A stretch of DNA of 64,000 nt from Cherax quadricarinatus (Eukaryota; Arthropoda; Malacostraca; Decapoda; Parastacidae). Both the position numbers and the translations under genes were made by a program. The stretch lies in contig NC_091369.1 in assembly GCF_038502225.1 (NCBI RefSeq), positions 18,330,385 through 18,394,384 of the forward strand, in the 5' to 3' direction. The notes beneath the pieces are model-generated. The model was not told the DNA's origin. It did no database searches and saw only the letters and a list, made by a program, of their open reading frames with translations. Every line of letters begins with the position of its first letter. The stretch's first letter is position 1. Below are positions 11,882 through 21,846 of the stretch, one piece after another.

Positions 11882-12208
11882 TTTGACAATTTTCTTCTTC
11901 TTATTCTTTTTAGTAATTATTACAGGAAAAGGGGTTACTAGCCCATTGTTCCCGGCATTTTAGTTGACTTTTACAACACGCATGGCTTATGGAGGAAAGA
12001 TTCTTATTCCACTTCCCCATGGATATAAAAAGGAAAAGTAATTAGAACAAGAACTAAGATAAAATCAAAGAAAACTCAGATGAGTGTGTATAAATAAACA
12101 TGTACATGTATGTTTAGTGTGACCTAAGTGTAAGTAGAAGTAACAAGATGTACCTGTAATCTTGCATATTTATGAGACAGACAAAAGACACAAGCAATTC
12201 TTTCTTTC
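11882..12208 (-). repeat. RTE 5' untranslated region
   Basis: Non-coding sequence directly upstream of the endonuclease start. About 280 bases of it (11931-12205) recur at 12300-12590 and 55390-55670, with shared motifs GGGGTTACTAGCCC and CATGGCTTATGGAGGA. There it is joined directly to the RTE 3' tail. This identifies it as part of the RTE element rather than unique sequence. Confidence 0.65.
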
Positions 12209-12671
12209 TTTCAACACACTGGTCGTATCCCACCGAGGCGGGGTGGCCCAAAAGGAAAAACGAAAGCTTCTACTTTTACATTTAGTAATATATACAAGAG
12301 AAGGGGTTACTAGCCCCTTGCTCCCGGCATTTTAGTCGCCTCTTACAACATGCATGGCTTACGGAGGAAGAATTCTGTTCCACTTCCCCATGGAGAGAAC
12401 AGGAAATAAACAAGAACAAGAACTATTAATAAAATAGAGGAAAACCCAGAGGGGTATGTACATATATATATGCTTGTACATGTATGTGTAGTGTGACCTA
12501 AGTGTAAGAAGAAGTAGCAAGATGTACCTGAAATCTTGCATGTTTACGAGACAGAAAAATGGACACCAGCAATCCTACCATCATGTAAAACAATTACAGG
12601 CTTTCGTTGTACACTCACTTGGCAGAATGGTAGTACCTCCCTGGGCTGTTGCTGTCTACCAACCTACTACC
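12209..12671 (-). mobile_element. Short RTE deletion derivative (5' UTR joined to 3' tail)
   Basis: Sense is the minus strand. The 5' part equals the RTE 5' UTR (see 11882-12208). The 3' part, 12209-12270, is the RTE 3' tail (plus strand: CCCACCGAGGCGGGGTGGCC, preceded by a TTTC-rich run). All coding sequence is absent. A second copy lies at 55333-55770. It behaves like a SINE relying on the RTE machinery; that role is inferred from shared ends. Confidence 0.7.
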
Positions 12672-12823
12672 TATTTATTTAAGGAACTTCCCTTGAGGGG
12701 GAAGTTAGCATCTTGAAATTTCATTCATATCCAGAAGCAAAAACTCAACCAAATGACAGTTCGTATCCTGAAAAATTCGCATGGTGGGGCATTTGTAAGT
12801 CGAGGTTCTACTGTACTGTGGAA
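12672..12823 (-). mobile_element. Fragment of a Tigger-type non-autonomous element
   Basis: In reverse complement it reads from a terminus like CAGTAGAACCTCGACTTAC to CCCCTCAAGGGAAGTTCC. It is the same arrangement as the ends at 17935 and 58295 (TTTTTCAGGATACGAAC is shared). It abuts the next element at a shared TA (12824-12825). Confidence 0.6.
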
Positions 12824-12825
12824 CC

Positions 12826-13117
12826 TCGGTACTCAAACAGCTCCCCACTTAAACAAAGATCAGCACTTGACCAAACAAACATAACCTGCCAGAACTTCGC
12901 TGTAAACTATGTACATGTATTTCGTGTTTCTTTGCATTTTGTGGGGTTTTTTTACATTATCTGTAGTATAAATAAGTCACCATGGGGCCTACAAAGATAA
13001 GTGATAACAGCTAACCAAAAAGAAAATTGGTTGGGAAAAATTTGTTCAATACTCAAACAGATCAACACTCCAACAGCCTTCTGGAATGAATTAAGTTTGA
13101 GTACCAAGGTTCCACTG
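12826..13117 (+). mobile_element. Tigger-derived MITE (292 bp)
   Basis: Inverted ends (TGTGGAACCTCGGTACTC on the left, GAGTACCAAGGTTCCACTG on the right) are flanked by TA. The interior keeps ACCATGGGGCCTACAAAG, the remnant of the Tigger transposase start (MGPK), so it is an internal deletion derivative. It lies about 140 bp downstream, in gene sense, of the SDR exon end. Confidence 0.8.
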
Positions 13118-13253
13118 TATTAGCAAGGTTTCCTGTCTTGTTTTTCAGTGAATTTATTATCAGAGTAACCTGGAAAAAAAATTAGTTGGAGAATAACAGG
13201 AAAACCATTGAAACTGGTCAGGGTATATCACAGGTACCAGAGCATTTATTTAC
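13118..13253. other. Intron flank 3' of the SDR exon with a small LINE remnant
   Basis: The TCCTGTCTTGTTTTTCAGTG stretch resembles the CR1-like RT region near 7785. The rest is unrecognised. The 5' splice donor of the exon (minus strand GTAAAT) lies at 13253-13248. Confidence 0.45.
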
Positions 13254-13474
13254 CTTCGATGCACAGTAAAGTTGCAAAAGAGGGAGAGAAAAAATCTCTG
13301 CCGCTGAGCTAATGTTGACAATGGCCCCTTTCCTGCGTGCAATCATCCCAGGCAATACTAACTTTGTCATAGCTGGTACAGATGCGACATTGACATTCAC
13401 AAGTGCCCAGATATCATCTTCAGGTGCATCAATGAAGAGACACAGAGCAGAGCCAGCCACTCCAACATTATTCA
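13254..13474 (-). CDS. SDR-family dehydrogenase, internal exon with active-site motifs
   Basis: This is a 221-bp exon on the minus strand. The acceptor is a polypyrimidine run (TTTTTTTTTTCCTCATTTTAG, cut at AG 13476-13475) and the donor is AAG|GTAAAT. It gives two bases (TG) plus 73 codons. Translation has NNVG, NVNVASVPAMTKLVLPGM, GAIVNISS (catalytic Ser) and LYCASK (YxxxK catalytic Tyr and Lys). These are the order and spacing of the HSD17B12 / HSDL1 branch of short-chain dehydrogenases, NAD(P)H enzymes usually anchored in the ER. HSD17B12 reduces 3-ketoacyl-CoA in very-long-chain fatty acid elongation; vertebrate HSDL1 is considered inactive because the Tyr is replaced. Here Tyr is present. 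Which orthologue it is cannot be settled from two exons. It joins in phase to 38664-38774. Confidence 0.88.
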
Positions 13475-13529
13475 CTAAAATGAGGAAAAAAAAAATGCCA
13501 TTAAAATCTGCTTGACTAACAAGAACTAC

Positions 13530-14210
13530 TGACAGTAGTTTTTTAGACAGTTGCCTTCTCCCACCAAGATACAGTAACACAAGAGAAAAAATGTAAACAC
13601 TTTCATCACTCATTCAATCACTGTCTTGCTGTGCTGATATCACAATTCAGATGACCTGCAAACTGAAATATTCCCCACTCTTCTTTCAGAGTGCAGGCAC
13701 TGTACTTCCCAGTTCCAGGACTCAAGTCCAGTTAACTGGTTTCTCTGTACCATGTTAACATTCTCACACTCCAATGGCATATTAATTCATAAAAACACTT
13801 ACCTCCACTCACTGCTGTCTAACAGGCACACACAAGCCAGCTGAATGTTCAAGCACTCAAAATCTCTTTTACCCCTCCAACTTTTCCTGGGATGACCCCT
13901 ACCCTTCCTTCCCTCCACCCTAAATATATATACATCCCCCCCCACCCAGTCATCCTATTTTGTCCTGTTCATTTTAATGTACAAACCACCTAAACAAACC
14001 CTCCTCAACCCTCTAAATAATACTTTTGGTAGTCCCTCTCCCCCCATTTCTAATCTCCAGGTTCATATTCACACATTTCACTGTCCTCAAACATATCTCC
14101 ACTGCCTGGAACCACCTCCTCCTTCTCCTCAGAGTCAAGTTCAAAACCTATTCTTCACACCCATATGAGAGTTGGTATCATTATACTCTGGTACATTTTT
14201 TTTTCTTTTT
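13530..14210 (-). pseudogene. Old RTE-like LINE 3' fragment
   Basis: Plus-strand landmarks of the RTE C-terminal region appear in the correct order although heavily mutated: GAGTGCAGGCACTGTACTTC, CAGGACTCAAGTCCAG, GGATGACCCCTACCC, CTCCACTGCCTGGAACC and CCATATGAGAG. On the minus strand these correspond to the GRGRP/RWFGH part of the polyprotein. No open frame remains; it is the oldest RTE copy by eye. Confidence 0.7.
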
Positions 14211-14841
14211 TTTGACTCCAGGGGAAAAAGCTCTTTTTCTCTAAAGATGTAGGGAATTAGGCAGTGTTTGTGGGATTATCGCTGAGTTGGGTTAGTAGTT
14301 CCACATTTCAGCCATGAGTCGCAGTCTGAAGCCTGCCGCTACACTTCAGGGTAACTCGATCAATGGGGTACTGACTTTATTCCTCACAGTAGACAGTGTA
14401 TGGCAGCTGGTGGTGGTAATCTCAGGTTGTGGGTGGCCAATCCCCACACAAGTATACAGAATACAGATGAATATTCAAGGTCCCAAATACTTACGTGGTG
14501 GTAGAAGGCCAGGAATCACCTAAGAAATACCTGTTTAGTCACACAACTGCTTGGTTCACCTTGCAGTGATAGTGGTGAACAACTGTATTCATTGTGCAAG
14601 GTTTGTGTGGGGGAAGTTGCCTGTCTCACTACTCAATTGTGACTAAGGGTTCAGTTCAGCCTACGCCAAACGATGCTCAAAACTGGCGAGCTGAAGGTGC
14701 CTATGGCCTACTGTTTATGGGAAATGTAACTACTGCCTTAAGCTGAGCAACTATCTCTAACTTAACTTAAATATGTGTAGTAGCAATGTAGTAATTGTAA
14801 TGTAAATAATTAGCCTAGGAGTTAGGAGGCTAATCTTAGAA
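14211..14841. other. Unassigned intronic stretch
   Basis: I see no open frame with recognisable motifs, no terminal repeats and no simple repeat. It could be unique intron sequence or a very old repeat. Confidence 0.4.
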
Positions 14842-14845
14842 TTTA

Positions 14846-14994
14846 CCCTTAAACTGTCCAAATGTAGATCTATGTTTGCACATGTAGCGCTCCGACCTCG
14901 ATTTTCTCCATGAGAAACCACGTAAAAAAAGTGTAGATCTACATTTGGAGCGCTACGTGAGCAAATATAGATCTATGTTTGGACAGTTTAAGGG
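14846..14994. mobile_element. Short palindromic MITE of a third piggyBac family (149 bp)
   Basis: It starts CCCTTAAACTGTCCAAATG and ends with the inverse, ATGTTTGGACAGTTTAAGGG. TTAA follows at 14995-14998; the left counterpart reads TTTA. The interior repeats AGATCTA and GAGCGCTAC in inverted order, so nearly the whole element can fold. The same terminus begins longer fragments at 43140 and 58432. Confidence 0.75.
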
Positions 14995-15004
14995 TTAAGG
15001 ATAG

Positions 15005-15332
15005 TAGGGCCCCACTTATACAGCTGGTTAGGTTCCAGGCTACCACTGGAAAGGAGACATCGCCAGAAAGTGGAACGTCATGTTTTTTCACTTATAAATG
15101 CATATAAATGCTAGATAACAAGTTTACACTAACATACATTAGTTAGCAGTAGAACTAGGCATTAAAAACAATAAAAAGTAAAATACACAAACAGTACACT
15201 AATTATTTACCTCAAAATATTTGTAGACTTAATGTAGGGCAAAAGGTGAGTAGCATTGATTGTAAGTAGTCAGGTGTGGTAGATATGGTAGCCCTCCTGG
15301 CCACCCCACCCACACATAATATACTATGATGT
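15005..15332 (-). mobile_element. TIR element with GTAGGGCCCCACTTA terminus, left part
   Basis: The terminus AGTAGGGCCCCACTTATA is followed by GGTTAGGTTCCAGGCTACC and by tracts that recur in inverse orientation at 37738-38255 and 60490-60765. It is interrupted at 15333 by the next MITE and resumes at 16490-16535. Non-coding; Tigger-like by its TA-flanked ends elsewhere. Confidence 0.65.
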
Positions 15333-15336
15333 TTAA

Positions 15337-16485
15337 CCCTTTGAGGGTCGACAGGCCCTCTCCGAAACTCGTTCTCAGGGTCGGCCAAATTTAAAAAAAA
15401 AAAAAAATTATTTTCTCTAATGAAAAGATAGAGAATCTTTTCCTGATCATAAAGACACCAAAAGTTTGAAATTTGATAGAAAACTTACAGAATTATGCTC
15501 TCGCAAAGTTAGAGGTCTCGACGATGTTTACGCATCGGCGATTTTGCCCACTTTGAGCCCCATTTTCGGCCAATTTCACTGTACTAGTCGACAAAAAACA
15601 TGAATATTTCGCTAGAACTCCATTTTTTCTATCGAATGGGTGCAAGAAACCACCCATTTATGAAATTCAACTATCCAGTACAGTGGTCAGAATTTAGCAA
15701 TTTTGCCAATTTCACACAAATTTCAAAAGATGCCAATTTCCGAATAGGGTCCAGAATAAACAAGAAAGACATTCCTGGCACTAAAATGACATTTCCTCTA
15801 GTCATTAGTCACGTCTCAAGGCCCCTCTTATATTCTTTTGCTTTCCACTTTGAATTTTTATTCTCACAAAAAATATAAGATTTACTGTTATGCAGACTAC
15901 TGCATTAGTGTAAAAAATGGTATAAATATTATTGGTGCACTTGTGAAAGAATATTAGACTCACCAGTTGACGTGTATTGCACGCTTGGCACGATTTGTTT
16001 ACTTTTGAACTTCGGTAAAAATCGAACATTTCTGCTACTTTGAGCTCAATTTCAAGGCACCTTTCATTGTAAAACCAGTCAAAATCATCTCAATTTCTGT
16101 AATATGTCTTCCATTCTATAAAATGAGACCAAGAAAACTAGAATACAACAATAAATACCATACGAAAATACACTGCAAAGTCGCTGATTTATTCCAAAAA
16201 AATGGTCAAAGTTTTTTTTTTCTCATTATGCACTGTGTGCTGCAGGATTTTTTTTAGACTGTGCACACTGATCACATAGACCCATTCTTTCATATGAAGG
16301 CCTACCAGCTTTCTCCCACTAGATTTGAGGCCGCTAGAATTTATGCGTACTAGTACGGCCTGGTCTCAGACCGGGCCGCGGGGGCGTTGACCCCCGGAAC
16401 TCTCTCCAGGTAAACTCCAGGTCTCCAGGTACGTCAAAAACCCCTACGCGTAAGACGTACTAGTACTACCAAAACCCTCAAAGGG
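15337..16485 (+). mobile_element. piggyBac-type MITE copy 2 (1149 bp) with a 72-bp extra insert
   Basis: TTAA at 15333-15336 and 16486-16489. It is almost identical along its length to copy 1 (10370-11441). It differs by an insert at 16357-16428, flanked by GTAC on both sides. The insert matches the shared SINE/CR1 3' tail (GGGGCGTTGACCCCCGGAAC). The close match to copy 1 suggests recent amplification. Confidence 0.92.
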
Positions 16486-16536
16486 TTAAAGCGCCCTAGA
16501 GTGATAAAATGCATATACAGTACACTCATTATTTAA

Positions 16537-16990
16537 CATAACCCTTTCATTGTCGGTGCCATGTAAATACGTCTTATGAGCCAGTGTTGGTGATGTATTA
16601 ATATGCCAAATTTCTAGTTGCTTCAAATCTAGCGGGAGAAAGCTGGTAGGCCTACATGCGAGAGAACGGATCTGCGTCGTCAGTGTGTGCAGTATAAAAA
16701 AAATATATCGGGGAAGCCACAGTGCATTGTGGGAGTGCTAATTCAGTATGCCTTGGTCACCAAGCCTAGCGGTAAGGAATACCTCACTCCCCGGTGAATT
16801 GAGACTTTTCCCTTCCCAAGTGATAGTTCTAACACAGATTGAAGTGTCAGTGAAGATGAATCTCATGATGCTGAGGAGTTTGCGACAGAAAGCAATGCCC
16901 AAGATACCAGAAATAATGCTGAGAGCCCAGACGACCATAAACCTTCCACCAAAAAAGTGGTGGTGAGGAAGACAGTGTGGGTCATGGGGA
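16537..16990 (+). pseudogene. piggyBac 5' terminal fragment with transposase N-terminus
   Basis: The terminal CCCTTTCATTGTCGG is followed, at about 16640-16665, by GGAGAAAGCTGGTAGGCC, as in the inverted right ends of the other piggyBac elements. From 16748 the plus strand reads a broken version of the N-terminus at 55027: the CTCACTCCCCGG, TTCCCAAGTGATAG and TGTCAGTGAAGATGA stretches align in order. It then continues as an acidic leader (ESPDDHKPST in one frame). It ends before the DDE domain. Confidence 0.7.
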
Positions 16991-17083
16991 AGCCAGCGTG
17001 GGCTTGTGTAAACAACATAGCAGCATATCTGTAGATTACCTAGAATAAACTCAAAAAATCAGACAAAGTGACTTATTTCCAAG
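16990..17083 (-). repeat. LINE-tail repeat piece (GGATAACCC family), left part
   Basis: It contains CATAGCAGCATATCTGTAGA and a diverged CCTAGAATAAACTCAAAAAA. This is the motif of the tail repeats at 28742, 35150 and 60415. It ends with GACTTATTTCCA, the left target duplication of the following Penelope-type relic. Confidence 0.5.
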
Positions 17084-17650
17084 TAAAGTAAAAGGACATA
17101 AGTGCAACTAATGTGATTAGTTGTGATCAAAGTGACTAATTAGTGATCAAAAAAACTAATTTCCGCAGACGCAAGTGCCTTGAGTCAGTACTAATCGCTG
17201 TCTCTAATACAATTAAATAAAACAAAGGCAGCTTCACCATCTCTGAAGTCTTAGGAAGAATCTTCCTGAAAACAGTAAACCCTGCCATCACATATGTATC
17301 TCCGGCTAATACAACACAAACACATTACAGAGGATGAACATCGAAACAGGCCTTCTCTAATCCAACCTCCAATAGAAATACGAGTCTAACCTATTTTTAT
17401 GTTACCCTAGTAATAGCTTTTATATCCTTTTACTCAGGTGCAAGTTAGTTGTTCTACCATATTGTATCACTACTACTACTGCCACTAGCATTATACCTCA
17501 CTCTAAGCCTATATATACCCTCTATGTCCATGTATTGTTCGTAACAGCTTGACAAAGCTCCTGGGAAGTGAAACATTGCCACAATAAAATGTCACATTAG
17601 TTGCACTTGTGTACTTTTACTTTACATATTGTCAATAATTCTACCCACTT
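17084..17650 (+). mobile_element. Penelope-type terminal relic with target-site duplication
   Basis: The ends are inverted: AGTAAAGTAAAAGGACATAA and AGTGCAACTAATGTGA on the left against TCACATTAGTTGCACTTGTG and TTTTACTTTAC on the right. Upstream of the right end, GACAAAGCTCCTGGGAAGTG and AAACATTGCCACAATAAAA resemble the 3' part of Penelope-like elements in arthropods (recognised by memory, not searched). TGACTTATTTCCA flanks both sides (about 17069-17081 and 17651-17663). No GIY-YIG or RT frame remains. Confidence 0.5.
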
Positions 17651-17870
17651 ATATATGACTTATTTCCATGTGGGTGGTGGGGAAGGCAGTGTGGGTAGTG
17701 GGAAAGACAGCATCAATGGTGGGGAAGGCAGCGTGGGTTTATATAAACAACATAGTAGCATTTGTGCAAATTACCTAGGATAACCCAAAAAAGTCAAAGT
17801 GACTTACATATTTCCATGTGGGTGGTGGGGAAGTCTGCATGGGGTTGAGAAAACAGGTTTTATCAACAAT
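17651..17870. repeat. Direct repeat of the GTGGGTGGTGGGGAAG host repeat and tail motif
   Basis: ATTTCCATGTGGGTGGTGGGG occurs at about 17659 and 17812, separated by AAACAACATAGTAGCATTTG and CCTAGGATAACCCAAAAAAG. It is the repeat into which the preceding relic inserted. Confidence 0.5.
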
Positions 17871-17934
17871 ATCATGATAACAATGTTTGTGCGGTTATTG
17901 TGTTGTACACAACGAGTGTATATACAGTGGAACC

Positions 17935-18061
17935 TTGGATTATGAGTGCCCCAGCATGCAAGTTTTTCAGGATACAAGCTGTCGCTTGGGCAATTTTTTT
18001 GTTTCTGGATACGAGCCAAAATTCAGGATGCGAGCTTCTCCCCCTCAAGGGACGTTCCTTA
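17935..18061 (+). mobile_element. Tigger-type element, left end only
   Basis: CAGTGGAACCTTGGATTATG follows TA at 17933-17934. It continues with TTTTTCAGGATACAAGC and CCCCTCAAGGGACGTTCC, as in the element starting at 58295. The right end is absent. Confidence 0.65.
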
Positions 18062-18242
18062 ACACTGATGAAGGGCCCTTGATCTAGGGAATTGTATCTA
18101 TGCTCCAGTTCCTTAAATAAAGCCTGAATACCTTCCATCCCCTCCCCCCTCACAGGTGCTGTATAATCTTACAGGTTTAGCGCTTCCCCATTATAATAAT
18201 AATAATAATAATTATATATATAATAATATAATAATATAATAA
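18062..18242 (+). repeat. SINE-like repeat ending in a TAA-type microsatellite
   Basis: GAAGGGCCCTTGATCTAGGG, GCTGTATAATCTTACAGG and TTTAGCGCTTCCCCATTATA precede (TAA)n-type repeats (18186-18242). The repeat continues after the Tigger insertion at 20243. It resembles a tail often seen in decapod sequence, an impression from memory only. Confidence 0.45.
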
Positions 18243-18244
18243 TA

Positions 18245-20232
18245 CAGTGGACCCCTCGGTTAATGTAATTAATCCGTTCCAGAGAGCGTGTCTTATACAG
18301 AATCTGACTTAATCCGAATTAATTTTCCCCAAAAGAAATAATGGAAATCTAATTAATCCATTCCAGACACCAGACATGCCAAAGCTCTGTTTCTGGCATG
18401 TTTTTAAGATTTCCCTAAAATGGGACACAACACTGTCATTGTAGATGTTGCCAGCACAGCCTGCAGCAGCTGTGTCAGGGTGATGTTCATCCATAAATGT
18501 TTGCACTTCAGTCCACTTTGCACAATATCCTTAATCTTTGAAGAAGGCACCTTCCTCCTCTGAAAGAAATTCCTGAGCTGTGGTCTGTTGGTGTTGCATC
18601 TCAAGCTCTTGCTGTTCTGTAGTAGTTAGCTCTTCATCGCTGTCCTTCACCAACTCTTCCACATCCTCCAAACTCGCATCCAACCCCATGGAATTCCCCA
18701 ATGCCACAATAGATTCCACAACTGGCATAGGCTCCTCAGGGTTAGCCCCAAACCTTTCAAATTCCTCTCTTGTACACATTCAGGTCACAATTTTCTTCAG
18801 AGTTCAAAGGCCTGCAAGTCACTCCCTCCCAAGCCTCACCTATAAGGATTATGCAACTGAGGATATTGAAGTGATCTTTCCAGAACTCTCTTAGGGTCAA
18901 TTCAGTGTCTGAGGTCACTGCAAAGCACTTTTGAAACACTGCTTTGGTGTACAGCTTTTTGAAATTTGAAATGACCTGCTGGTCCTTGTGCTGGAGGAGA
19001 GGAGTGGTATTAGGGGGCAAGAATTTCACTTTGATGAAACTAAACTCCGGCACCATTCGTTCTTCAAAGACTGGAGGATGAGCAGGAGCATTGTCCATTA
19101 CCAGGGGGCACTTGAGTTCTAATTTATTTTCCAGGAGGTATTTTTCACACTGGGGCCAAACACGTCACGGAACCAATCTAGGAAAATGTCCTCGTGACCC
19201 ATGCCTTACTGTTTGCCCTCCACATATCACACAATTTAGTCTTTAGGACACTGTTTTTCTTGAACACTCTGGGATTTTCAGAGTGATACACAAGTAAAGG
19301 CTTCACTTTCAAATCCCCACTAGCATTACTACAAGACATGAGAGTTAGCCTGTCTTTCATAGGCTTGTGTCCTGTGAGTGCCTTTTCCTCCTGAGTAATG
19401 TAGGTCCTGTTTGGCATTTTCTTCCAAAACAGGCCTGTTTCGTCACAATTGAACACTTGTTGGAGTTTTAATTTTTCAGCCTCTATGTACCCCTTGTCAG
19501 AAGTGGCAGCCTCACCATGCCTTATCACCCTGTGTATGCCACTACGATTCTTAAATCTCTCAAACCAAACTTTGCTGGCCTTAAATTTGCCAATATGAGC
19601 ACTAGTTCCAGGTATTTTCTTAATGAGATCATCATGCAACTGTCTTGCCTTTTCACATATAACTGACTGCAAAACACTATTTCCTGACAATAGTTTCTTG
19701 TTGATCCACACCAACAACATTCTCTCCACATCTTCAAGTATTTGCGATCACTGTTTTGTAAGCATATTTGCACCTTTCGCAACAACAGCTTCCTTGATTG
19801 CCTTTTTCTTGGCCAAGATAGTAGTGATGTTTGTTATACAACCTGGCCAGCTCAGAGACACGCACTCCACTTTCGTATTCTGCGATAATCTCTTTCTTGA
19901 ATTCAATAGTGTTTCTCATCTTCTTTACCAAAGGGCTGACACTAGAAGCTTTCTTTGGGCCAATGGTGGCTTATTTAGCAGTTACAAGCACTAAAAACAA
20001 TGGAATAATACAAAATGTATTGCATGTATGTGCGGAATCATCCTCACTGGCTTGTAAACAATGGCACACTGGCTGTACATGGAGTGGCCAGGCCACTTAC
20101 GGCGCACGGACACATTCGGGATGAATGACTAACCGAGTTTTGTGTCGTTAACCGAGCCAATATTTTGACGCAAAAACGTTACTTAATCCGATTATTTCTT
20201 AATCTGATGATGTCTTAATCTGGGGTCCACTG
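18245..20232 (-). mobile_element. Tigger/pogo-type DNA transposon, copy 2
   Basis: Inverted ends CAGTGGACCCCTCGG and GGGGTCCACTG with TA on both sides (18243-18244, 20233-20234). It sits in a TAA/ATA microsatellite. Transposase is on the minus strand. Confidence 0.9.
18309..19985 (-). pseudogene. Tigger-like transposase, copy 2, start codon lost
   Basis: It is the same protein as at 1463-3130. The initiating ATG is changed to ATT near 19973 (GCCACCATTGGCC). Segments in order are: KYESGVRVSELARLYNKH-like helix (YESGVRVSEL), FKASKVWFERFKNRSG, FNCDETGLFWKKMPNR (first Asp), DNAPAHPPVF (second Asp), LPPNTTPLLQHKDQQVIS (Pro-Met to His-Lys change before the third Asp), and an acidic tail. Frameshifts separate 19178-19729, 18757-19098 and 18531-18779. 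Confidence 0.88.
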
Positions 20233-20242
20233 TATAGTAAAA

Positions 20243-20244
20243 TG

Positions 20245-20281
<37 letters not shown>

Positions 20282-20289
20282 TAATAATA
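20243..20289. repeat. TAA/AAT microsatellite
   Basis: An almost pure ATA/TAA trinucleotide run, the continuation of the repeat tail interrupted by Tigger copy 2. Confidence 0.9.
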
Positions 20290-20740
20290 CAGTAGACAGT
20301 CATGAACATTTTGGTTATAGCACAATTGAAGAATTGTGGCATATTTTTATTTAACACTGTAAAATTAGTTTAATAAGGTTGAGGAGGGAAAAAAATTTTG
20401 AGAGTAGTCGCCCGCCGGGTGAGATGGGCTAAAGCCATCCCCTGCCAGCATCAGCCACCCCCACCACCCTCCCAGCCTTCAGTTCAGTTCATACATGTGC
20501 TGGATGAACCTGTGCCAGTAGCTCGCTGAGTTTGTTTAGATACGTATTAATTGCCATATCTTAAATCTGCCAAGCAATCATGGCACCCAGCAGGCATACA
20601 AGTGTTGCTGAAAGTTGCAAGAAAAGGTTTAAGCATTTAAGTCCTAGAATCAATGAAGAAAATAGAGATATTAGACAAGAGATAGCCTGTAGCCGGAATG
20701 AAGCGTAATTTTGTATACAAAAAGAATGAGGTAAATATGA
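20290..20740 (+). other. Possible pogo-type 5' end, otherwise unassigned
   Basis: ACAGTAGACAGTCATGAAC follows TA-rich sequence and could be a transposon terminus. At 20580 an ATG opens a 42-codon frame (MAPSRHTSVAESCKKRFKHL) resembling in composition the first residues of CENP-B/jerky transposases. No matching right end was seen. Confidence 0.3.
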
Positions 20741-20962
20741 GTTTGTATGATAACTGACTGACTTACTGACTTGACTGACTGAATAACTGACTTGGCTGAA
20801 TGACTTACTGACTTGAATGAATGACTTGACTGAATGACTTGACTGACTGAATGACTTGACTGAATGACTTGATTGACGAAATGACTTGACTGAATGACTT
20901 GATTGACCAAATGACTTAACTGAATAACATACTGACTTGACTGATTTACTGACTTAAAGTTA
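20740..20962. repeat. TGACT/TGAAT-based minisatellite
   Basis: The segment is made of TGACTTGACTGAATGACT-like units with many small variants. The minus strand reads an apparent Ser/His/Val/Gln-rich frame that is only a consequence of the repeat. Confidence 0.85.
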
Positions 20963-21042
20963 GACTTTTTCACTGAAGAGGACCCTGAAACAGTATCTAG
21001 AGCAGTTGATGCCTGGAGTTTACCTGGAGAGAGTTCCGGGGG

Positions 21043-21846
21043 TCAATGCCCCCACGGCCTGGTCTGTGACCAGGACTCCTGGTGGATCAGAGCCTGATCA
21101 ACCAGGCTGTTACTGCTGGCTGCACGCAAACCAGCACACGAGCCACAGCCCGGCTGGTCAGGAACCAACTTTAGGTGCTTGTCCAGTGCCAGCTTGAAGA
21201 CTGCCAGGGGTCTGTTGGTAATCCCCCTTATGTATGCTGGGAGGCAGTTGAACAGTCTTGGGCCCCTGACACTTATTGTATGGTCTCTTAACGTGCTAGT
21301 GACACCCCTGCTTTTCATTGGGGGGATGTTGCATCGTCTGCCAAGTCTTTTCCTTTCGTAGTGAGTGATTTTCGTGTGCAAGTTCGGTACTAGTCCCTCT
21401 AGGATTTTCCAGGTGTATATAATCATGTATCTCTCCCGCCTGCATTCCAGGGAATACAGGTTTAGGAACCTCAAGCGCTCCCAGTAATTGAGGTGTTTTA
21501 TCTCTGTTATGTGTGCCATGAAGGTTCTCTGTACATTTTCTAGGTCAGCAATTTCACCTGCCTTGAAAGGTGCTGTTAGTGTGCAGCAATATTCCAGCCT
21601 AGATAAAACAAGTGACCTGAAGAGTGTCATCATGGGCTTGGCCTCCCTAGTTTTGAAGGTTCTCATTATCCATCCTGTCATTTTTCTAGCAGATGCGATT
21701 GATACAATGTTATGGTCCTTGAAGGTGAGATCCTCCGACATGATCACTCCCAGGTCTTTGACGTTGGTGTTTCGCTCTATTTTGCGGCCAGAATTTGTTT
21801 TGTACTCTGATGAAGATTTAATTTCCTCGTATTTACAATATCTGAG
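21043..21846 (-). pseudogene. CR1-type RT thumb / C-terminal domain
   Basis: It reads RYCKYEEIKSSSEYKT, IERNTNVKDLGVIMSEDLTF, SRLEYCCTLTAPF, LRFLNLYSLECRRERYMII and GPRLFNCLPAYIRG to the stop at 21043. These are conserved C-terminal segments of CR1-like ORF2. Its N-terminal side joins exactly to 23765 once the Tigger derivative is removed (FNDEKFQ-L-LRYCKYEE). A diverged second copy is at 43563-44085. Confidence 0.88.

Larger units (their letters stand above)
4131..12208 (-). mobile_element. RTE-like LINE, near full length, carrying two nested insertions
   Basis: Reading on the minus strand, an untranslated 5' region (12208-11882) is followed by endonuclease (11881-11442), a MITE insertion (10370-11441), linker (10366-9312), a nested CR1-like LINE (about 5913-9310), and then reverse transcriptase and C-terminus (5912-4475). 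The 3' tail is the GGCAGGGTGACCC segment ending in a poly-A (plus-strand T) run near 4131-4146. Removing the nested elements restores a continuous order of conserved motifs. The same family recurs at 29048, 33692-35031 and 38876. Confidence 0.85.

Noticed and set aside
13530..14210. Additional SDR exon near the known one
   Set aside because: The order of words matches an old RTE C-terminus, and the two SDR exons already join without a gap.
16353..16432. CRISPR-like or regulatory palindromes (GTACTAGTAC)
   Set aside because: They are subterminal motifs of piggyBac-type elements, repeated in each MITE, not spaced arrays.
20671..20973. 100-codon Ser/Val/His-rich protein
   Set aside because: It is a translation of the TGACT/TGAAT minisatellite.
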